NCBI RefSeq assembly: GCF_950295315.1
Contig: NW_026647696.1
Coordinates: forward strand, 1 to 64,000
Length of the DNA: 64,000 nt
Reading direction: 5' to 3'
From: Erinaceus europaeus
Taxonomy: Eukaryota; Chordata; Mammalia; Eulipotyphla; Erinaceidae
Every line of letters begins with the position of its first letter. Within the stretch, counting starts at the first letter, position 1. The notes beneath the pieces were generated by a model that saw only the letters and a list, made by a program, of their open reading frames with translations, was not told where the DNA came from and did no database searches. Made by a program: the position numbers and the translations under genes. Shown here in pieces: positions 33,228 to 42,976 of the stretch.

Positions 33228-33354
33228 TCTTTTTTTTTTTTTTTTAACTAGAGCATTGCTCAGCTCTGGCTTGTGGCAGGTGTGTTGAACCTGGAACTTT
33301 GGAGGCTCAGGCATGAGAGTCTCTTTTTGCATAACCATTATGCTATCTACCCCC
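33228..33354 (-). mobile_element. SINE family D
   Basis: actagagcattgctcagctc to attatgctatctaccccc. Confidence 0.9.
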
Positions 33355-33366
33355 CCCCCTTTTAAA

Positions 33367-33515
33367 ATTGTGATCCAAGAGGTGGTGTAATAGATAAAGC
33401 ACTGGACTCCCAAGCATGAGGTCCTGAGTTTGATCCCTGGCAATGCATGTGTCAGAATGATGCTCTGGTTCTCTCTCCCAAATAAATAAACAAATAATAA
33501 ATAAACCTTTTTTGA
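33367..33515 (+). mobile_element. SINE family C
   Basis: tgatccaagaggtggtgtaa to caaataaataaacaaataa. Confidence 0.85.
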
Positions 33516-33527
33516 AAAAGAGAAGAA

Positions 33528-33832
33528 AAGGGAGTTGGGCGGTAGCACAGTGGGTTAAGCACATATGGCGCAAAGCACAAGGACCAAAAGATCCTGGTTA
33601 GAGCCCCCAGATCCCCCACCTGCAGGGGAGTCACTTCACAGGCGGTGAAGCAGGTCTGCAGGTGTCTGTCTTTCTCTCCCCCTCTCTGTCTTCCCCTCCT
33701 CTCTCCATTTCTCTCTGTCCTATCTAACATCGTTGACATCAGTAACAATAACAATAATAACTACGACAATAAAAAGACAACAAGGGCAACAAAAGGGAAA
33801 ATAAATAAATAAAATTAAAAAAACTTTAAAGG
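33528..33832 (+). mobile_element. SINE family A
   Basis: gggagttgggcggtagcaca to gggaaaataaataaat. Confidence 0.9.
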
Positions 33833-34450
33833 AGAGAAGAAAAAACAAACACAAAGTGAAACCAGAGTAATGAGCACCCAAATACATACACATAACAAGC
33901 ATCCTAAACACGTGGGCATGTCCTAAAGTATTTGTTGATTGATGAAGAGAGGGAAATTGCAAGAGGGCCTCAGGGCAGAGTTCCAAGATTCCCAGATGCG
34001 AAGGGACTGAGAAGTCAACTAACTCCACCTTCTGCAGAAGAGGAAACAGTTCTAGAAAGACAAAGGAACATGTTCAAACTTGCATGGCTTCTTGCTGATA
34101 AAGGTAGCTGTGAAAGCCCTGGACTCTGGTTTTGCCAGACGCCCGGCCTTCCTGTGATTTGACTAGCAAGTGACCTTCTGAAAAGACATTGTTTGGAGAT
34201 AAGGACCTTGAGGCCTCTTAGGCAAGTTGAAGTCTGTTTGATAAGGGATCTATCTCCTCAGTCTCAGAAAGGACATTCCTGTGGGGATCTCTGAGGCTGA
34301 CAGAAATGCAAAAGTAGCCAGAAAGCTAGTCCTCTTCCTCAGTGACAGTGTGGGTGGGAGATAGAAAGGAAACACCTGAGGAGGCAGTTTGAAATGTAGG
34401 TGCTCTTGCCCCCCCTCTCTAAAAAATTCTGAGTTATTTTCATGTTAAGA
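33833..34450. other. Intergenic unique sequence
   Basis: Apart from the possible MIR, nothing recognised. 34,150-34,190 closely resembles 36,378-36,418. Confidence 0.5.
34010..34145 (-). mobile_element. Possible MIR fragment
   Basis: cagaagaggaaacagttctag ... atgttcaaacttgcatggct ... ccctggactctg follows the reverse complement of MIR (aggaaactgag, tgcccaaggtcaca, cagagct). Weak match by eye. Confidence 0.4.
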
Positions 34451-34622
34451 AACAGGGATGGGGTAGATAGTATAATGGCTATGCAAAGAGACTCTCATGC
34501 CTGAGGTTCCAAAGTCCCAAGTTCAATCCCCCACACCACCATAAACCATAAACCAGAGTATCTCTCTCTCTCTCTGCCTCTCTCATTAAATAAATTAATA
34601 AAATATAAAAAGAAAGATAAAA
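34451..34622 (+). mobile_element. SINE family D, CT-tailed variant
   Basis: ggatggggtagatagtataa; cataaacc is doubled before the tail. Confidence 0.85.
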
Positions 34623-34633
34623 AAAAACAGGGA

Positions 34634-34895
34634 GAGGGAGTCGGGTGGTAGTGCAGTGGACTAAGCACACGTTGCGCAAAGTGCAAGAACTGGCATAAGG
34701 ATCCCAGTTCCCCTGGCTCCCCACCTGCAGAGGAGTCCCTTCACAGGCAGTGAAGCAGGTTTGCAGGTGTCCTCTCACCCTCTTTGTCTTCCTCATTTCT
34801 CTCTGTCCTATCTAACAACGATGACATCAATAATACCAACAATAACTACAACAACAATAAAAAAAAAACCAAGGGCAACAAAAGGGAAAATAAAT
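34634..34895 (+). mobile_element. SINE family A
   Basis: Its tail is the target of the next insertion. Confidence 0.9.
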
Positions 34896-35242
34896 TTTTT
34901 TTTCCTCCAGGGTTATTGCTGGGCTCGGTGCCTGCACCATGAATCCACCGCTCCTGGAGGCCATTTTTTCCCCCTTTTTGTTGCCCTAGTTGTTGCAGCC
35001 TCGTTGCGGTTATTATTGACATTGTTGACGTTGTTTTGTTGTTGGATAGAACAGAGAGAAATGGAGAGAGGAGGGGAAGACAGAGAGAGAGGGGAGAGAA
35101 AGATAGACACCTGCAGACCTGCTTCACCGCCAATGAAGCGACTCCCCTGCAGGTGGGGAGCTGGGGGCTCAAACCGGGATCCTTACGGTCCCTGCGCTTT
35201 GCGCCACGTGCGCTTAACCCACTGCGCCACCGCCCGACTCCC
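34896..35242 (-). mobile_element. SINE family A, long form, inserted tail-to-tail
   Basis: Target-site duplication ggaaaataaat at 34,885-34,895 and 35,243-35,253; with the preceding copy forms a large inverted pair. Confidence 0.9.
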
Positions 35243-35342
35243 GGAAAATAAATATATTAAAAAAAAAAAAAAGGGAGAATGGAGAACATCAAGGACTTGA
35301 AACTCACAGCACTTTCTGTGCCTTAACAGACAAATAGAAACT

Positions 35343-35460
35343 AAAATAGCATAATAGTTATGCAAAGAGACTCCTATGCCTGAGGCTCTGAAGTCCCAGG
35401 TTCAATCCCCTGCACCACTATAAGCCAGAGATGAGCATTGCTCTGGTTAAAAAAATAAAA
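35343..35460 (+). mobile_element. SINE family D, head truncated
   Basis: aaaatagcataatagttatg to gctctggttaaaaaaat. Confidence 0.85.
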
Positions 35461-35651
35461 TAAAATAAAGAAAGAAATTAAAGGAGTAAGCATCTTGGAG
35501 GGCTACAAAAATGCTCAGGCCAGGGAAAACCTACTGGTGTTGCAAGAAACACATCACTAACCTAGACATAGGCAAAGAGATAAAGAGAGAGAGAGAGAGA
35601 GAAGAGTTATAGTGATATGGAAATATCTCTACATACAAAATAAAAATCTAG

Positions 35652-35850
35652 GGGAGCCAGGTAATGGTGTACATGTTACAATGCACAAAGACCGGGGTTG
35701 TAGCCCCTGGTTCCCAGTTGGAGGTAGAAAGCTTTGTGGGTGGTGAAGCAGTGTTACAGGACTCTCTTTCTCTCTCTCCCTCTCTATAAACCCCCTTTTC
35801 CTCTCAATTTCTGGCTGTCTCTACCCAGTAAATAAATAAAGATGATAAAA
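35652..35850 (+). mobile_element. SINE family B
   Basis: ggggagccaggtaatggtgt to agtaaataaataaagatg. Confidence 0.85.
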
Positions 35851-35852
35851 TT

Positions 35853-36095
35853 TAGGGGCTAGGCGGTAGTGCACCGGGTTAAGCACACATAATGTGAAGT
35901 GCAAGGACCAGCGCAAGGATCCCATTTCGAGCTCCCAGCCCCCTGCCTTTAGGGGGGTCACTTTGTTAGCGGTGAAGCAGGTGTGCAAGTGTCTTTCTCT
36001 CCCCTTCTCTGTCTTCCCCTCCTCTCTCCATTTCTCTCTGTCCTATCCAACAACAACAGCAACAACAACAACAACAATAGAAAAGAGATGGCCAA
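35853..36095 (+). mobile_element. SINE family A
   Basis: ggggctaggcggtagtgcac to acaacaacaacaacaatag. Confidence 0.85.
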
Positions 36096-36099
36096 ATTA

Positions 36100-36170
36100 T
36101 AAATAATAATAATAATAAATAAAAAATAAAAATAAAGCTCCAATAATAATAATAATAATAATAATATTAA
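36100..36170 (+). repeat. (AAT)n tract
   Basis: Two aat runs (36,101-36,118 and 36,142-36,165) separated by A-rich sequence, between two family A SINEs. Confidence 0.9.
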
Positions 36171-36189
36171 AGTAATTAAAAAAATCCAG

Positions 36190-36362
36190 TGGGGTTGGGT
36201 GGTAGCGTGGGTTAAGTTCACATAGTACTAAGCATAAGGATCCCAGTTCCAGCCCTTGAAAGTGCAAGTAGTGAAGCAGGTCTGCAGGTGTCTTTCTCTC
36301 TCTCTCTCTATGTATCTTCCCCTCCCCCTTTCAATTTCTCTCTGTTTTATGGGGGAAAAAAA
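36190..36362 (+). mobile_element. SINE family A, shortened
   Basis: ggggttgggtggtagcgtgg; the segment between the B box and agtgaagcaggtctg is deleted. Confidence 0.75.
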
Positions 36363-36369
36363 ATCTAAT

Positions 36370-37500
36370 CTGCCAAATCCTGTGACTTGACTACCAAGTG
36401 ACCTTCTAAAAGACATTGCTATTGTCTGGGCAGATGATGTCATGGCTGGGAAAAAGAGCAGAAAGCTGGATCTGGGAAGAGAGTAGCTCCCAAATATGGG
36501 AAAGGGGTATAAATATTGTTGACTGTCATCCCCATCAATTTGATATAAATATTGGTATAAATGTAGGGGAATAAATATTGTTGACTGTAATCCCCATCAA
36601 CTTGATCTGCTCTGGGGCCCTTATTCAGTTTAGGAGCCTATGTGACATCTGCATCCCTGTAGATCTGAGCTCACATTCTGTGGTCATGAGTAGGATGTGG
36701 TCATGAGTAGCTGCCCCAATTTCAGGACCCATTTTCCTCAGGTGGAGCATAGAGTATGTTGTCCATCCTCCCTTTGGAGGATGGAACATTCTCTACCGTT
36801 GTTGATCCAAGTTGAGGGCAAGGTCCCATGGGGGGCCACAAAGAGTTCTATTGTGTTGTTCCTGATAGAGATGATTGGTAACATTGGGGAGAGGGATTTA
36901 TTCAAGGTCTAGGCCCATCATGTCTGTTTGGGAATCCCAGGACTCCCCAAATAGGGCCCCAGCTGATGGGGTGGCCTGATAGTGACTAAAGAGTCAGCAT
37001 TAACGTATGCTAGTCTCTTGCCCTTATTTAGTTTTTGCAGTCCTTGCTTTGCTAAGGTTAGCTTTGGAGTGAGTGCAGGAAGTGTAATAGGAAGTAGGTG
37101 AGGAGGGTATCTAAGTCTAGGTAGACACTATTTCATATGAACTTTATACTGACTCACTGCAGACTTGTGTACTTTTGCTTTCAGGTATATATTTTGCCCT
37201 AATTTATGGATACATGTGAACATATGCTCTCTCTCACAGGACCTGGTCTATATCTAGGTTTTGGGACTTTGTTAGGAAGTGAACCATCTGGAATGGAATT
37301 AGAGAATCCTATGTAAGGAAAGGTCTCACGTGAGAGAAATGAGGCTGAAGGGTTGACATTCCATGCCTGACGTTTCTAGACACAGTGTGAAGTGAGGCAT
37401 GGTGAGGTGGTACTGGTTGCATTGATTAGGTTGGGATCGGGATTGGTGGATGCAAGATCATTTGGTATGAACTGAGAGAATCATGCAGGACAGCTTCAGC
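36370..37500 (-). mobile_element. L1 3' UTR type 2, internal part, sense strand -
   Basis: 37,155-37,490 matches 27,495-27,815 base for base over long runs (ttttgctttcaggtatatat, aatggaattagagaat, gattaggttgggatcgg). The part from 36,480 to 37,140 is not in the 27-kb copy and is assigned by continuity, so its left boundary is uncertain. It contains a local repeat of taaatattgttgactgt (36,511 and 36,564). Confidence 0.6.
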
Positions 37501-37637
37501 TGGATACCTATTACTACTTCTAGGTGTTGATTTCGTTTTTTCCTCTCCTGTCTTATGTAAGAGAAACAGTGCCTGACTTCCACTAGTGGTTTCCTGATTC
37601 ACTTCCCTTTCATTGCTGGTATAAAACAGGATTCCTT

Positions 37638-37801
37638 GTGGTCCAGGAGGTGGCGCAGTGGATAAAGCATTGATTGGACTCTCAAGCATGAGGTCCCGAG
37701 TTCAATCCCCGGCAGCACATTTACCAGAGTGATGCCTGCCTGGCTCTTTCTCTCTCCTTCTATGTTTCTCATTAATAAATAAAATCTTAAAAAAACAAAA
37801 C
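37638..37801 (+). mobile_element. SINE family C with target-site duplication
   Basis: aaaacaggattcctt at 37,623-37,637 and 37,802-37,816 (15 bp, perfect). Confidence 0.95.
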
Positions 37802-38034
37802 AAAACAGGATTCCTTCTAACAAACACTCTGGGGGGTCCTAGTGGAATGGGGGTATATAGCCCTCTTGTTTACTTCTCCTACCATTTACCCCTCTGGGTA
37901 TATACTGTTCTTTACACTTCAGGGTCTTTGGTTATCAAAATGGTTATGTTTTGGGGAACTAACTGAAAGGGTTGGGAGACATCCCCTCGGTGCCCGGCAT
38001 TTATTGTATGTGCTATCACAACGTATGAAATAAT

Positions 38035-38112
38035 AAATAGTACATGGTGATGCTGGGGACTGAACCTGGTACCTTTGGTACCTAAGGCATGAAAGTTGGT
38101 TTGCAAAACCGC
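38035..38112 (-). mobile_element. SINE family D fragment
   Basis: gtgatgctggggactgaacc, cctaaggcatgaaagttggt. Confidence 0.6.
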
Positions 38113-38134
38113 CTCCTTTCAGACTTCTCTTGCC

Positions 38135-38590
38135 CCCCCTTTAAAAAATTTTTATTTATAAAAGGGAAATACTGACAAAAACCATAGGATAAGAGGGGTA
38201 CAACTCCACACAATTCTGAACTCTGTATCAGAATTCTGTATCCAATCCCTTCCCTGATAGCTTTCCTATTCTTTAACCCTCTGGGAGTATGGACCCAGGG
38301 TCATTTTGGGGTGCAGAAGGTGGAAGGTCTGGCTTCTGTAATTGCTTCCCGGTTGAACATGGGCGTTGACAAATCGATCCATACTCCCAGCCTGTCTCTC
38401 TCTTTCCATAGTGGGGCGGGGCTCTGGGGAAGTGGGGCTCCAGGATACATTGGTGGGGTTGCCTGTCCAGGGAAGTCTGGTTGGCATCATGGTAGCATCT
38501 GGAACCTGGTGTTCTCTCCCGAGAATGCCAGGTTGAAAGCTGCTTCTTTTCGGAGTACACACCAGGAATTGTCTCCAAGTCTCCATCTTG
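38135..38590 (-). mobile_element. L1 3' end type 2, sense strand -
   Basis: Begins aaaaatttttatttataaaa then gataagaggggtacaactcc, and runs to tggcatcatggtagcatctg and beyond. Homologous to 27,050-27,400, 5' truncated. Confidence 0.75.
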
Positions 38591-38604
38591 GCTCCGCCTC
38601 GCCG

Positions 38605-38806
38605 CCTCCCCCTTTTATTTTTATTTATTTGTTTGTTTTACTCGATAGAGATAGAGAAAAATCAAGAAGGGGGAGATAGACACCACAGAACTACTTCACC
38701 ATTCTCAAGCTTTCCCCTGCAGGTGGGGGTTAGGGGCTTGAACTCAGGTACTTCTGTTTTGCCATGTGTGTGCTTTAACTGGGTGTTCCACCCCCTGGCC
38801 CCTGCC
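38605..38806 (-). mobile_element. SINE family B
   Basis: The last repeat before the WDR59 promoter (tttactcgatagagatagag to gttccaccccctggcccc). Confidence 0.85.
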
Positions 38807-38991
38807 CCTTTTCGATCTCTTTATGATAGGCAGAATGGAAGAGGTAACCTTTGGTTTGCATAAATGCTGAATTTTGGCTTGCAAGACATTGCAGGAGACA
38901 ACAGCTAGACAGGTAATGGCAAGACAGATCTCCCCTCAGCCAAAGCCTAATCAACAAACTCTTCCTGGGTTGCCCAGCTGCACTACTTTGG

Positions 38992-39012
38992 ACTACAACT
39001 CCCGGCGGGACT
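38992..39012 (+). promoter_or_regulatory. ZNF143/THAP11 (SBS-type) site
   Basis: ACTACAACTCCCGGCGGGAC closely follows the ACTACAANTCCCAGMATGC consensus of ZNF143-bound promoters over its first 12 bases; the 3' half diverges (GGCGGG for AGMATG). It lies about 300 bp upstream of the WDR59 ATG. Confidence 0.65.
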
Positions 39013-39065
39013 TGTGTGACAGGGACGTGCGTCCCGCGAAGAGCGTGTGCGACTCATGCTGAGTG

Positions 39066-39082
39066 ACGGAAGTGGGCGGGGC
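39066..39082 (+). promoter_or_regulatory. ETS (GABP-like) site fused to an SP1 GC box
   Basis: ACGGAAGTG (39,066-39,074) is an ETS/GABPA core and runs directly into GGGCGGGGC (39,074-39,082), a GC box. Confidence 0.65.
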
Positions 39083-39155
39083 GTGCCTGAATGAGCGCAT
39101 TTCGGTTCCACAATAGGAGGAACCGTGGAGAGGGGGCGGAGTCAAGGTTTGGCTC

Positions 39156-39164
39156 AGCCAATAG
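39156..39164 (+). promoter_or_regulatory. CCAAT box (NF-Y)
   Basis: AGCCAATAG in direct orientation about 140 bp upstream of the WDR59 start codon. Confidence 0.6.
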
Positions 39165-39191
39165 TTTGCGGTAAAACGGAAGGGACGGGGC

Positions 39192-39230
39192 ATGGCCGGC
39201 CTTTCTCGCGTTCTGCGAGGGGCTCACTGA
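39192..39230 (+). other. Possible 12-codon upstream ORF in WDR59 5' UTR
   Basis: ATG at 39,192 has G at -3 and G at +4, a good initiation context, and runs 12 codons to TGA at 39,228-39,230, ending 70 bases before the WDR59 ATG. It would be translated only if transcription starts upstream of 39,192, which is not known. Confidence 0.35.
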
Positions 39231-39297
39231 GCCCTGGGACGCGGGTTTGGGGCGTGAGGAGGCGTTGCTCTGGGGCCTCAGCTGCCGCGCACAGGAG

Positions 39298-39308
39298 GAG
39301 ATGGCGGC
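39298..39308 (+). promoter_or_regulatory. YY1-like site over the WDR59 start codon
   Basis: GAGATGGCGGC matches the AANATGGCGGC YY1 core and contains the initiator ATG, a common arrangement in housekeeping genes. Confidence 0.55.
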
Positions 39309-39354
39309 ACGCTGGAGCAGCGAGAATGTGGTGGTGGAGTTCCGAGACTCCCAG
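39301..39354 (+). CDS. WDR59: WDR59 coding exon 1
   Basis: WDR59 is a WD40-repeat subunit of GATOR2 (with MIOS, WDR24, SEH1L and SEC13), which antagonises GATOR1 and so promotes mTORC1 activation by amino acids at the lysosome. This exon encodes residues 1-18, MAARWSSENVVVEFRDSQ, the start of the N-terminal beta-propeller. The ATG has a good context (GAGGAG before, G after). The exon ends on a codon boundary at CCAG|GTGAGC, and intron 1 (39,355-55,335, about 16 kb) is filled with SINEs and L1. Confidence 0.97.
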
Positions 39355-39825
39355 GTGAGCTGCTGGGGGCTAATGGAGCCTTCTGGACTTGCGCTCTCTC
39401 GGGCCCCCCAGCTCCCCTCCCCCACGGCTCCGAGAGCCTGTGGGAGGAGGGAGACCTCGGTTCAGTTTGGGGAGATGGAGCGTGGGGAATCCCAGATCGT
39501 CAGAACAGAGCGAGTGACTTGCAGACCGTGGAGGGCGGTTTGTGCAGCACTGAGGGGGTTTTGAGCATCCTCGCTGGGGGACCAGGTGTGGGGTCAGGCT
39601 TGGGACATCGAGGCACCAAGGTTGTTGCACGAGTGTGCGCCCGCGAGCGCTGAGAACTTTCCCACGACCTGGACGGGGAGCTCGGCGGCGGGTGTTTGCG
39701 CCCCTACACGGCTCTGTGCTTAGTGATTTGGGCCCAATCGAAGGAATTTCTCTGAGACTCTGCAGCGTGGACCGAACCTTGCCTCATGGAATTCTTCTGT
39801 GGAGTCAATAAAAAAGTCGCATGTT
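39355..39825 (+). other. WDR59: WDR59 intron 1, promoter-proximal unique part
   Basis: CpG-rich to about 39,720. The exon 1 frame stays open here but passes a consensus donor, so it is read as intron. Confidence 0.7.
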
Positions 39826-39827
39826 TG

Positions 39828-40160
39828 GGGGCCGGGCGGTAGCACAATAGGATGAGCGCAAAAGGCGGAAAGTGCAAGGACCAGTGGAAGGATACCGGCT
39901 CCAGCCCCCGGTTCCCCACCTACAGTGGGGTCGCTTCACAAGCGGTGAAGCAGGTCTGCAGGTGTCTATCTTTCTCTCCCCCTCTCTGTCTTCCTCTCCT
40001 CTCCATTTCTCTCTGTCCTATCCAACAACAACGACAGCAGTAACAACAACAATAATAAAGACAAGGGCAACAAAAGGGGAAAAAATGGCCTTCAGGAGCA
40101 ATGGATTTGTATTGCAGGCACTGAGCCCCAGCAATATCCCTGGAGGAAAAAAAAAATCGC
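39828..40160 (+). mobile_element. SINE family A, long form
   Basis: aaaaaagtcgcatgtttggg before and aaaaaatcgcatgtttgga after give a duplication of tcgcatgtttgg (39,816 and 40,156). Confidence 0.9.
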
Positions 40161-40166
40161 ATGTTT

Positions 40167-40590
40167 GGAGCCATGAGGTGATACACCTGGTTGAGCGCAC
40201 AGTTGGTTTTTTTAAAAAAAATATTTTATTTAAAACAAGGGCAACAAAAGGGAATAAATAAATAAATGTTTAAAAAAATATTTATTAATGAGAAAGATGG
40301 GGGATAGAGCGGGAGAGAACTAGACATCACTCTGGTACATGAGCTTCTGGGGATTGAATTCTGAACCTTATGCTTGAGAGTCCAGTATTTTATCCACTCC
40401 ACCACCTCCCAGACCACACTGCACTTTATCATGAATAAGGACCTGGGTTCAAGTCCCTAGCTCTCACCTGTAGGGGGAAAGTTTCACGAGCCATGAAGCA
40501 GTACTGCAGGTCTCTCTCTCCCTCTCCCTCTACCTCTCCACACACACACACACACACACACTCTCTCTCTCTCTCTCTCTCTCAATTTTT
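40167..40590 (+). mobile_element. SINE family B split by A tail and C
   Basis: B head 40,169-40,203, A tail fragment 40,233-40,268, C minus 40,270-40,420, B remainder 40,425-40,590 including the CA/CT tract. Confidence 0.7.
40540..40583 (+). repeat. (CA)11(CT)11 compound microsatellite
   Basis: A CA run switches directly to CT within the CT-rich body of a family B SINE. Confidence 0.95.
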
Positions 40591-40591
40591 T

Positions 40592-40828
40592 TCCTTTTTT
40601 TAAGTATTCCCTTTTGTTGTCCTTGTTGTTTTATTGTTGTAATTATTATTGATGTCGTTGTTGTTGGATAGGACAGAGAGAAATGGAGAGAGAGGAGGGG
40701 AAGACAGAGAAGGGGGAGAGAAAAACACCTGTAGACTTGCTTCACCACCTGTGAAGCGACTCCCGGGATCTTAATGACTGTCAGTCCTTGTGCTTTGAGC
40801 TACGTGCGTTCAACCCAAGACTCCCTTT
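40592..40828 (-). mobile_element. SINE family A
   Basis: tattcccttttgttgtcctt to cgttcaacccaagactccc; part of the B-box side is missing. Confidence 0.85.
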
Positions 40829-40834
40829 ATTTAC

Positions 40835-41150
40835 TTTTTACTTTTACTTTTGTTTCTGTTTCTGTTTTTTCCCCAAGATTGTTGCTGGGGCTTGGTGCCA
40901 GCACTATGAATCCACTGCTCTTGGTGGCCATTTTTTCCCATTTTATTTGATAGGAGAAATTGAGAGGGGAGGGGGAGGTAGGGTGGGTGAGCAAGAGAAA
41001 GACATCTGCAAACCTGCTTCACTGCTTGTAAGACATCCCCCCTGCAGATGGGAGCCAGGGGCTGGAACTCAGATCCTTGCATGGGTCCTTGCACTTGTTC
41101 TTGTACTTGGTACAATTTGCACTTAACTGAGTGTGCCATTGCCTGGTCCC
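40835..41150 (-). mobile_element. SINE family A2
   Basis: aagattgttgctggggcttg module to gtgccattgcctggtccc. Confidence 0.85.
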
Positions 41151-41154
41151 TAGA

Positions 41155-41295
41155 GTTTTTTTTGCAGTCAGAGATAGGGAGATACCACAGCACCAGAACT
41201 TCTCCCCATATCATGGCATCTTCCATGTGGTGCAGGCATTTGAACCCAGGCAGAGCTCATCACAAGGCATGTCCTCTTTGCTCTGGCTTATTTTG
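41155..41295 (-). mobile_element. E-type old SINE
   Basis: gagatagggagataccacag ... ggcatttgaacccaggcaga. Confidence 0.45.
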
Positions 41296-41321
41296 TACAT
41301 TTCTTTCTTTCTTTCTTTTTC

Positions 41322-41692
41322 TTTTTGCCTCCAGGGTTATTGGTGCCTGCACCATGAATCCACTGCTCCTGGAGGCCATTTTTCCCCCCTCTTTTGTTGC
41401 CCTTGTTGTTGTAGCCTTGTTGTGGTTATTGTTCGTTGTTGTTGGATAGGACAGAGAGAAATGGAGAGAGGAGGGGAAGATGGGGGTGGGTGGGTGGGGG
41501 GGGTGGGGTGGGGGGGTGGGGGTTTCGGGGGGTGGGGGGGGAAGAAAGACACCTGCACACCTGCTTCACTGCCTGTAAAGCGACTCCCTGACTCCCCTGC
41601 AGATGAAAGCGACTCCCCTGCAGGTGGGGAGCCGGGGGCTCGAACCAGGATCCCTATGTGCGCTCAACCCGCTGTGCTACCGCCCAAGCCCC
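41322..41692 (-). mobile_element. SINE family A, long form with G-rich expansion
   Basis: Body expanded by the tract at 41,481-41,541 and an internal duplication of gcgactcccctgcag at 41,579-41,622. Confidence 0.9.
41481..41541 (+). repeat. G-rich tract with G-quadruplex potential
   Basis: More than six runs of three or more G separated by single T, broken once by tttc, inside the body of a minus-strand family A SINE. Strand is the same as WDR59 transcription. Confidence 0.9.
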
Positions 41693-41774
41693 CTGTACAT
41701 TTCTTTCTTTCCTTTTTTTTAGCTTAGGGCATTATGTTTGTGATTCCATTGCTTCTGGGTCAGTTTTTTAAATT

Positions 41775-41970
41775 TTATTTTGTTATTTGTTTAAATTTTA
41801 TTTATTGTGTAGAGACAGAAATTGGAAGGGAAGGAAGAGAGAAAATGAGACTCCTTAGCATTTCCATTGTTTTATAAGCTTCCCCCTGCACGTGGAGACC
41901 AGGGGCTGAACCCAGGTCCTTGAGCATGGTAACACATGCTTAACCAGGTGTGCCACCACCCAGCCTCTAA
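41775..41970 (-). mobile_element. SINE family B
   Basis: tattgtgtagagacagaaat to gccaccacccagcctc. Confidence 0.85.
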
Positions 41971-41971
41971 C

Positions 41972-42145
41972 TCTTTTTATTTCAGATAGGAAGAGGGAGG
42001 GAGAAGAAGAGAAAGAAAGAGGGGAGAGACACCTTTCATGGAGCTTTCTCTGTGCTGTGGTATTTTGTGTTGTGGTGTTAGAATCTGGGATCTTGTGTAT
42101 GGTAAGACAATGCCCTACTTAGGGGAGCTATCTCCCAGCTCCCGT
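41972..42145 (-). mobile_element. E-type old SINE
   Basis: gtgttagaatctgggatctt ... gggagctatctcccagctcc. Confidence 0.5.
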
Positions 42146-42175
42146 GTTCTTTTTTTTGATTCATGAAAGATTCAT

Positions 42176-42455
42176 ACAGGGAGTAGGGCAGTAGCGCAGC
42201 TGGTTAAGCGTAGGTGGCGCAAAGTGCAAGGACCAACGTAAGGAACCCGGTTCTTGCCCTGGCTCCCCACTTGCAGGGGAATCGCTTCACAAGCAGTGAA
42301 GCAGGACTGCAGGTGTCTGTCTTTCTCTCCCCCTCTCTGTCTTCCCCTCCTCTCTGTCCTATCTAACAACGACATCAACAACAACAATAATAACTACAGC
42401 AATAAAACAAGGACAACAAAAAGGGAATAAATAAATAAATAAATGTTAAAAAGGA
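42176..42455 (+). mobile_element. SINE family A
   Basis: gggagtagggcagtagcgca to gggaataaataaataaat. Confidence 0.9.
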
Positions 42456-42489
42456 AAGAACCATACAAGATAAATAGATATTCCATTTT

Positions 42490-42612
42490 TCCAAATGGGG
42501 AAGTTGAACCCTATTTGATCCCAAGTAACTTAGCCAAGACTTTTTACTTTGTTTCCATATTGGGATTTGAACTTCTAGGCCTTTATTGAGGTTATTGCAT
42601 TATGTTGCTTCA
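42490..42612 (-). mobile_element. Possible MIR fragment
   Basis: aaatggggaagttgaaccc, agtaacttagccaagac and tgggatttgaacttct parallel reverse-complemented MIR. Confidence 0.45.
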
Positions 42613-42708
42613 TACTGTGTGAGTCTATACATAGGAAATGTGTGTGTCTGTGCACGTGCGTGCACACCCCCCACCCACTCAAGATAATCTTGGTGATTAT
42701 CTTTATTT

Positions 42709-42976
42709 TTATTTATTTATTTTCTTTTGTTGCCCTTATTGTTTTATTGTTGTAATTTTTGTTGTTATTGATGTCGTTGTTGGATAGGACAGAAATGGAG
42801 AGAGGAGGGGAAGACAGAGAGGGGGGAGAAAGATAGACACCTACAGACCTGCTTCACCGCCTGTGAAGCGATTCCACTGCAGATGGGGAGCTGGGGGCTC
42901 GAACCTGGATCCTTAAGCTGGTCCTTGCGCTTCACGCCAGGTGCGCTTAACCCACTGTGCTACCCGCCTGACTCCC
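42709..42976 (-). mobile_element. SINE family A with target-site duplication
   Basis: ggtgattatctttattt at 42,692-42,708 and 42,977-42,993 (17 bp, perfect). Confidence 0.95.

Larger units (their letters stand above)
38990..39720 (+). promoter_or_regulatory. WDR59: WDR59 CpG-island promoter and first exon region
   Basis: SINE-free, CpG-rich block spanning the WDR59 start codon. In order it contains a ZNF143-like site, an ETS site abutting a GC box, a CCAAT box, a second ETS-like core (aaacggaag, 39,174-39,182), a short upstream ORF and a YY1-like site over the start codon. This is the usual composition of a TATA-less housekeeping promoter. Confidence 0.85.

Noticed and set aside
38311..38679. 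122-codon plus-strand frame
   Set aside because: It reads antisense through the L1 type 2 3' UTR; parallel frames occur at 27,297 and on the opposite strand.
39247..39564. 105-codon frame through WDR59 exon 1
   Set aside because: It has no upstream in-frame ATG and crosses a consensus donor at 39,355; only the first 18 WDR59 codons are coding.
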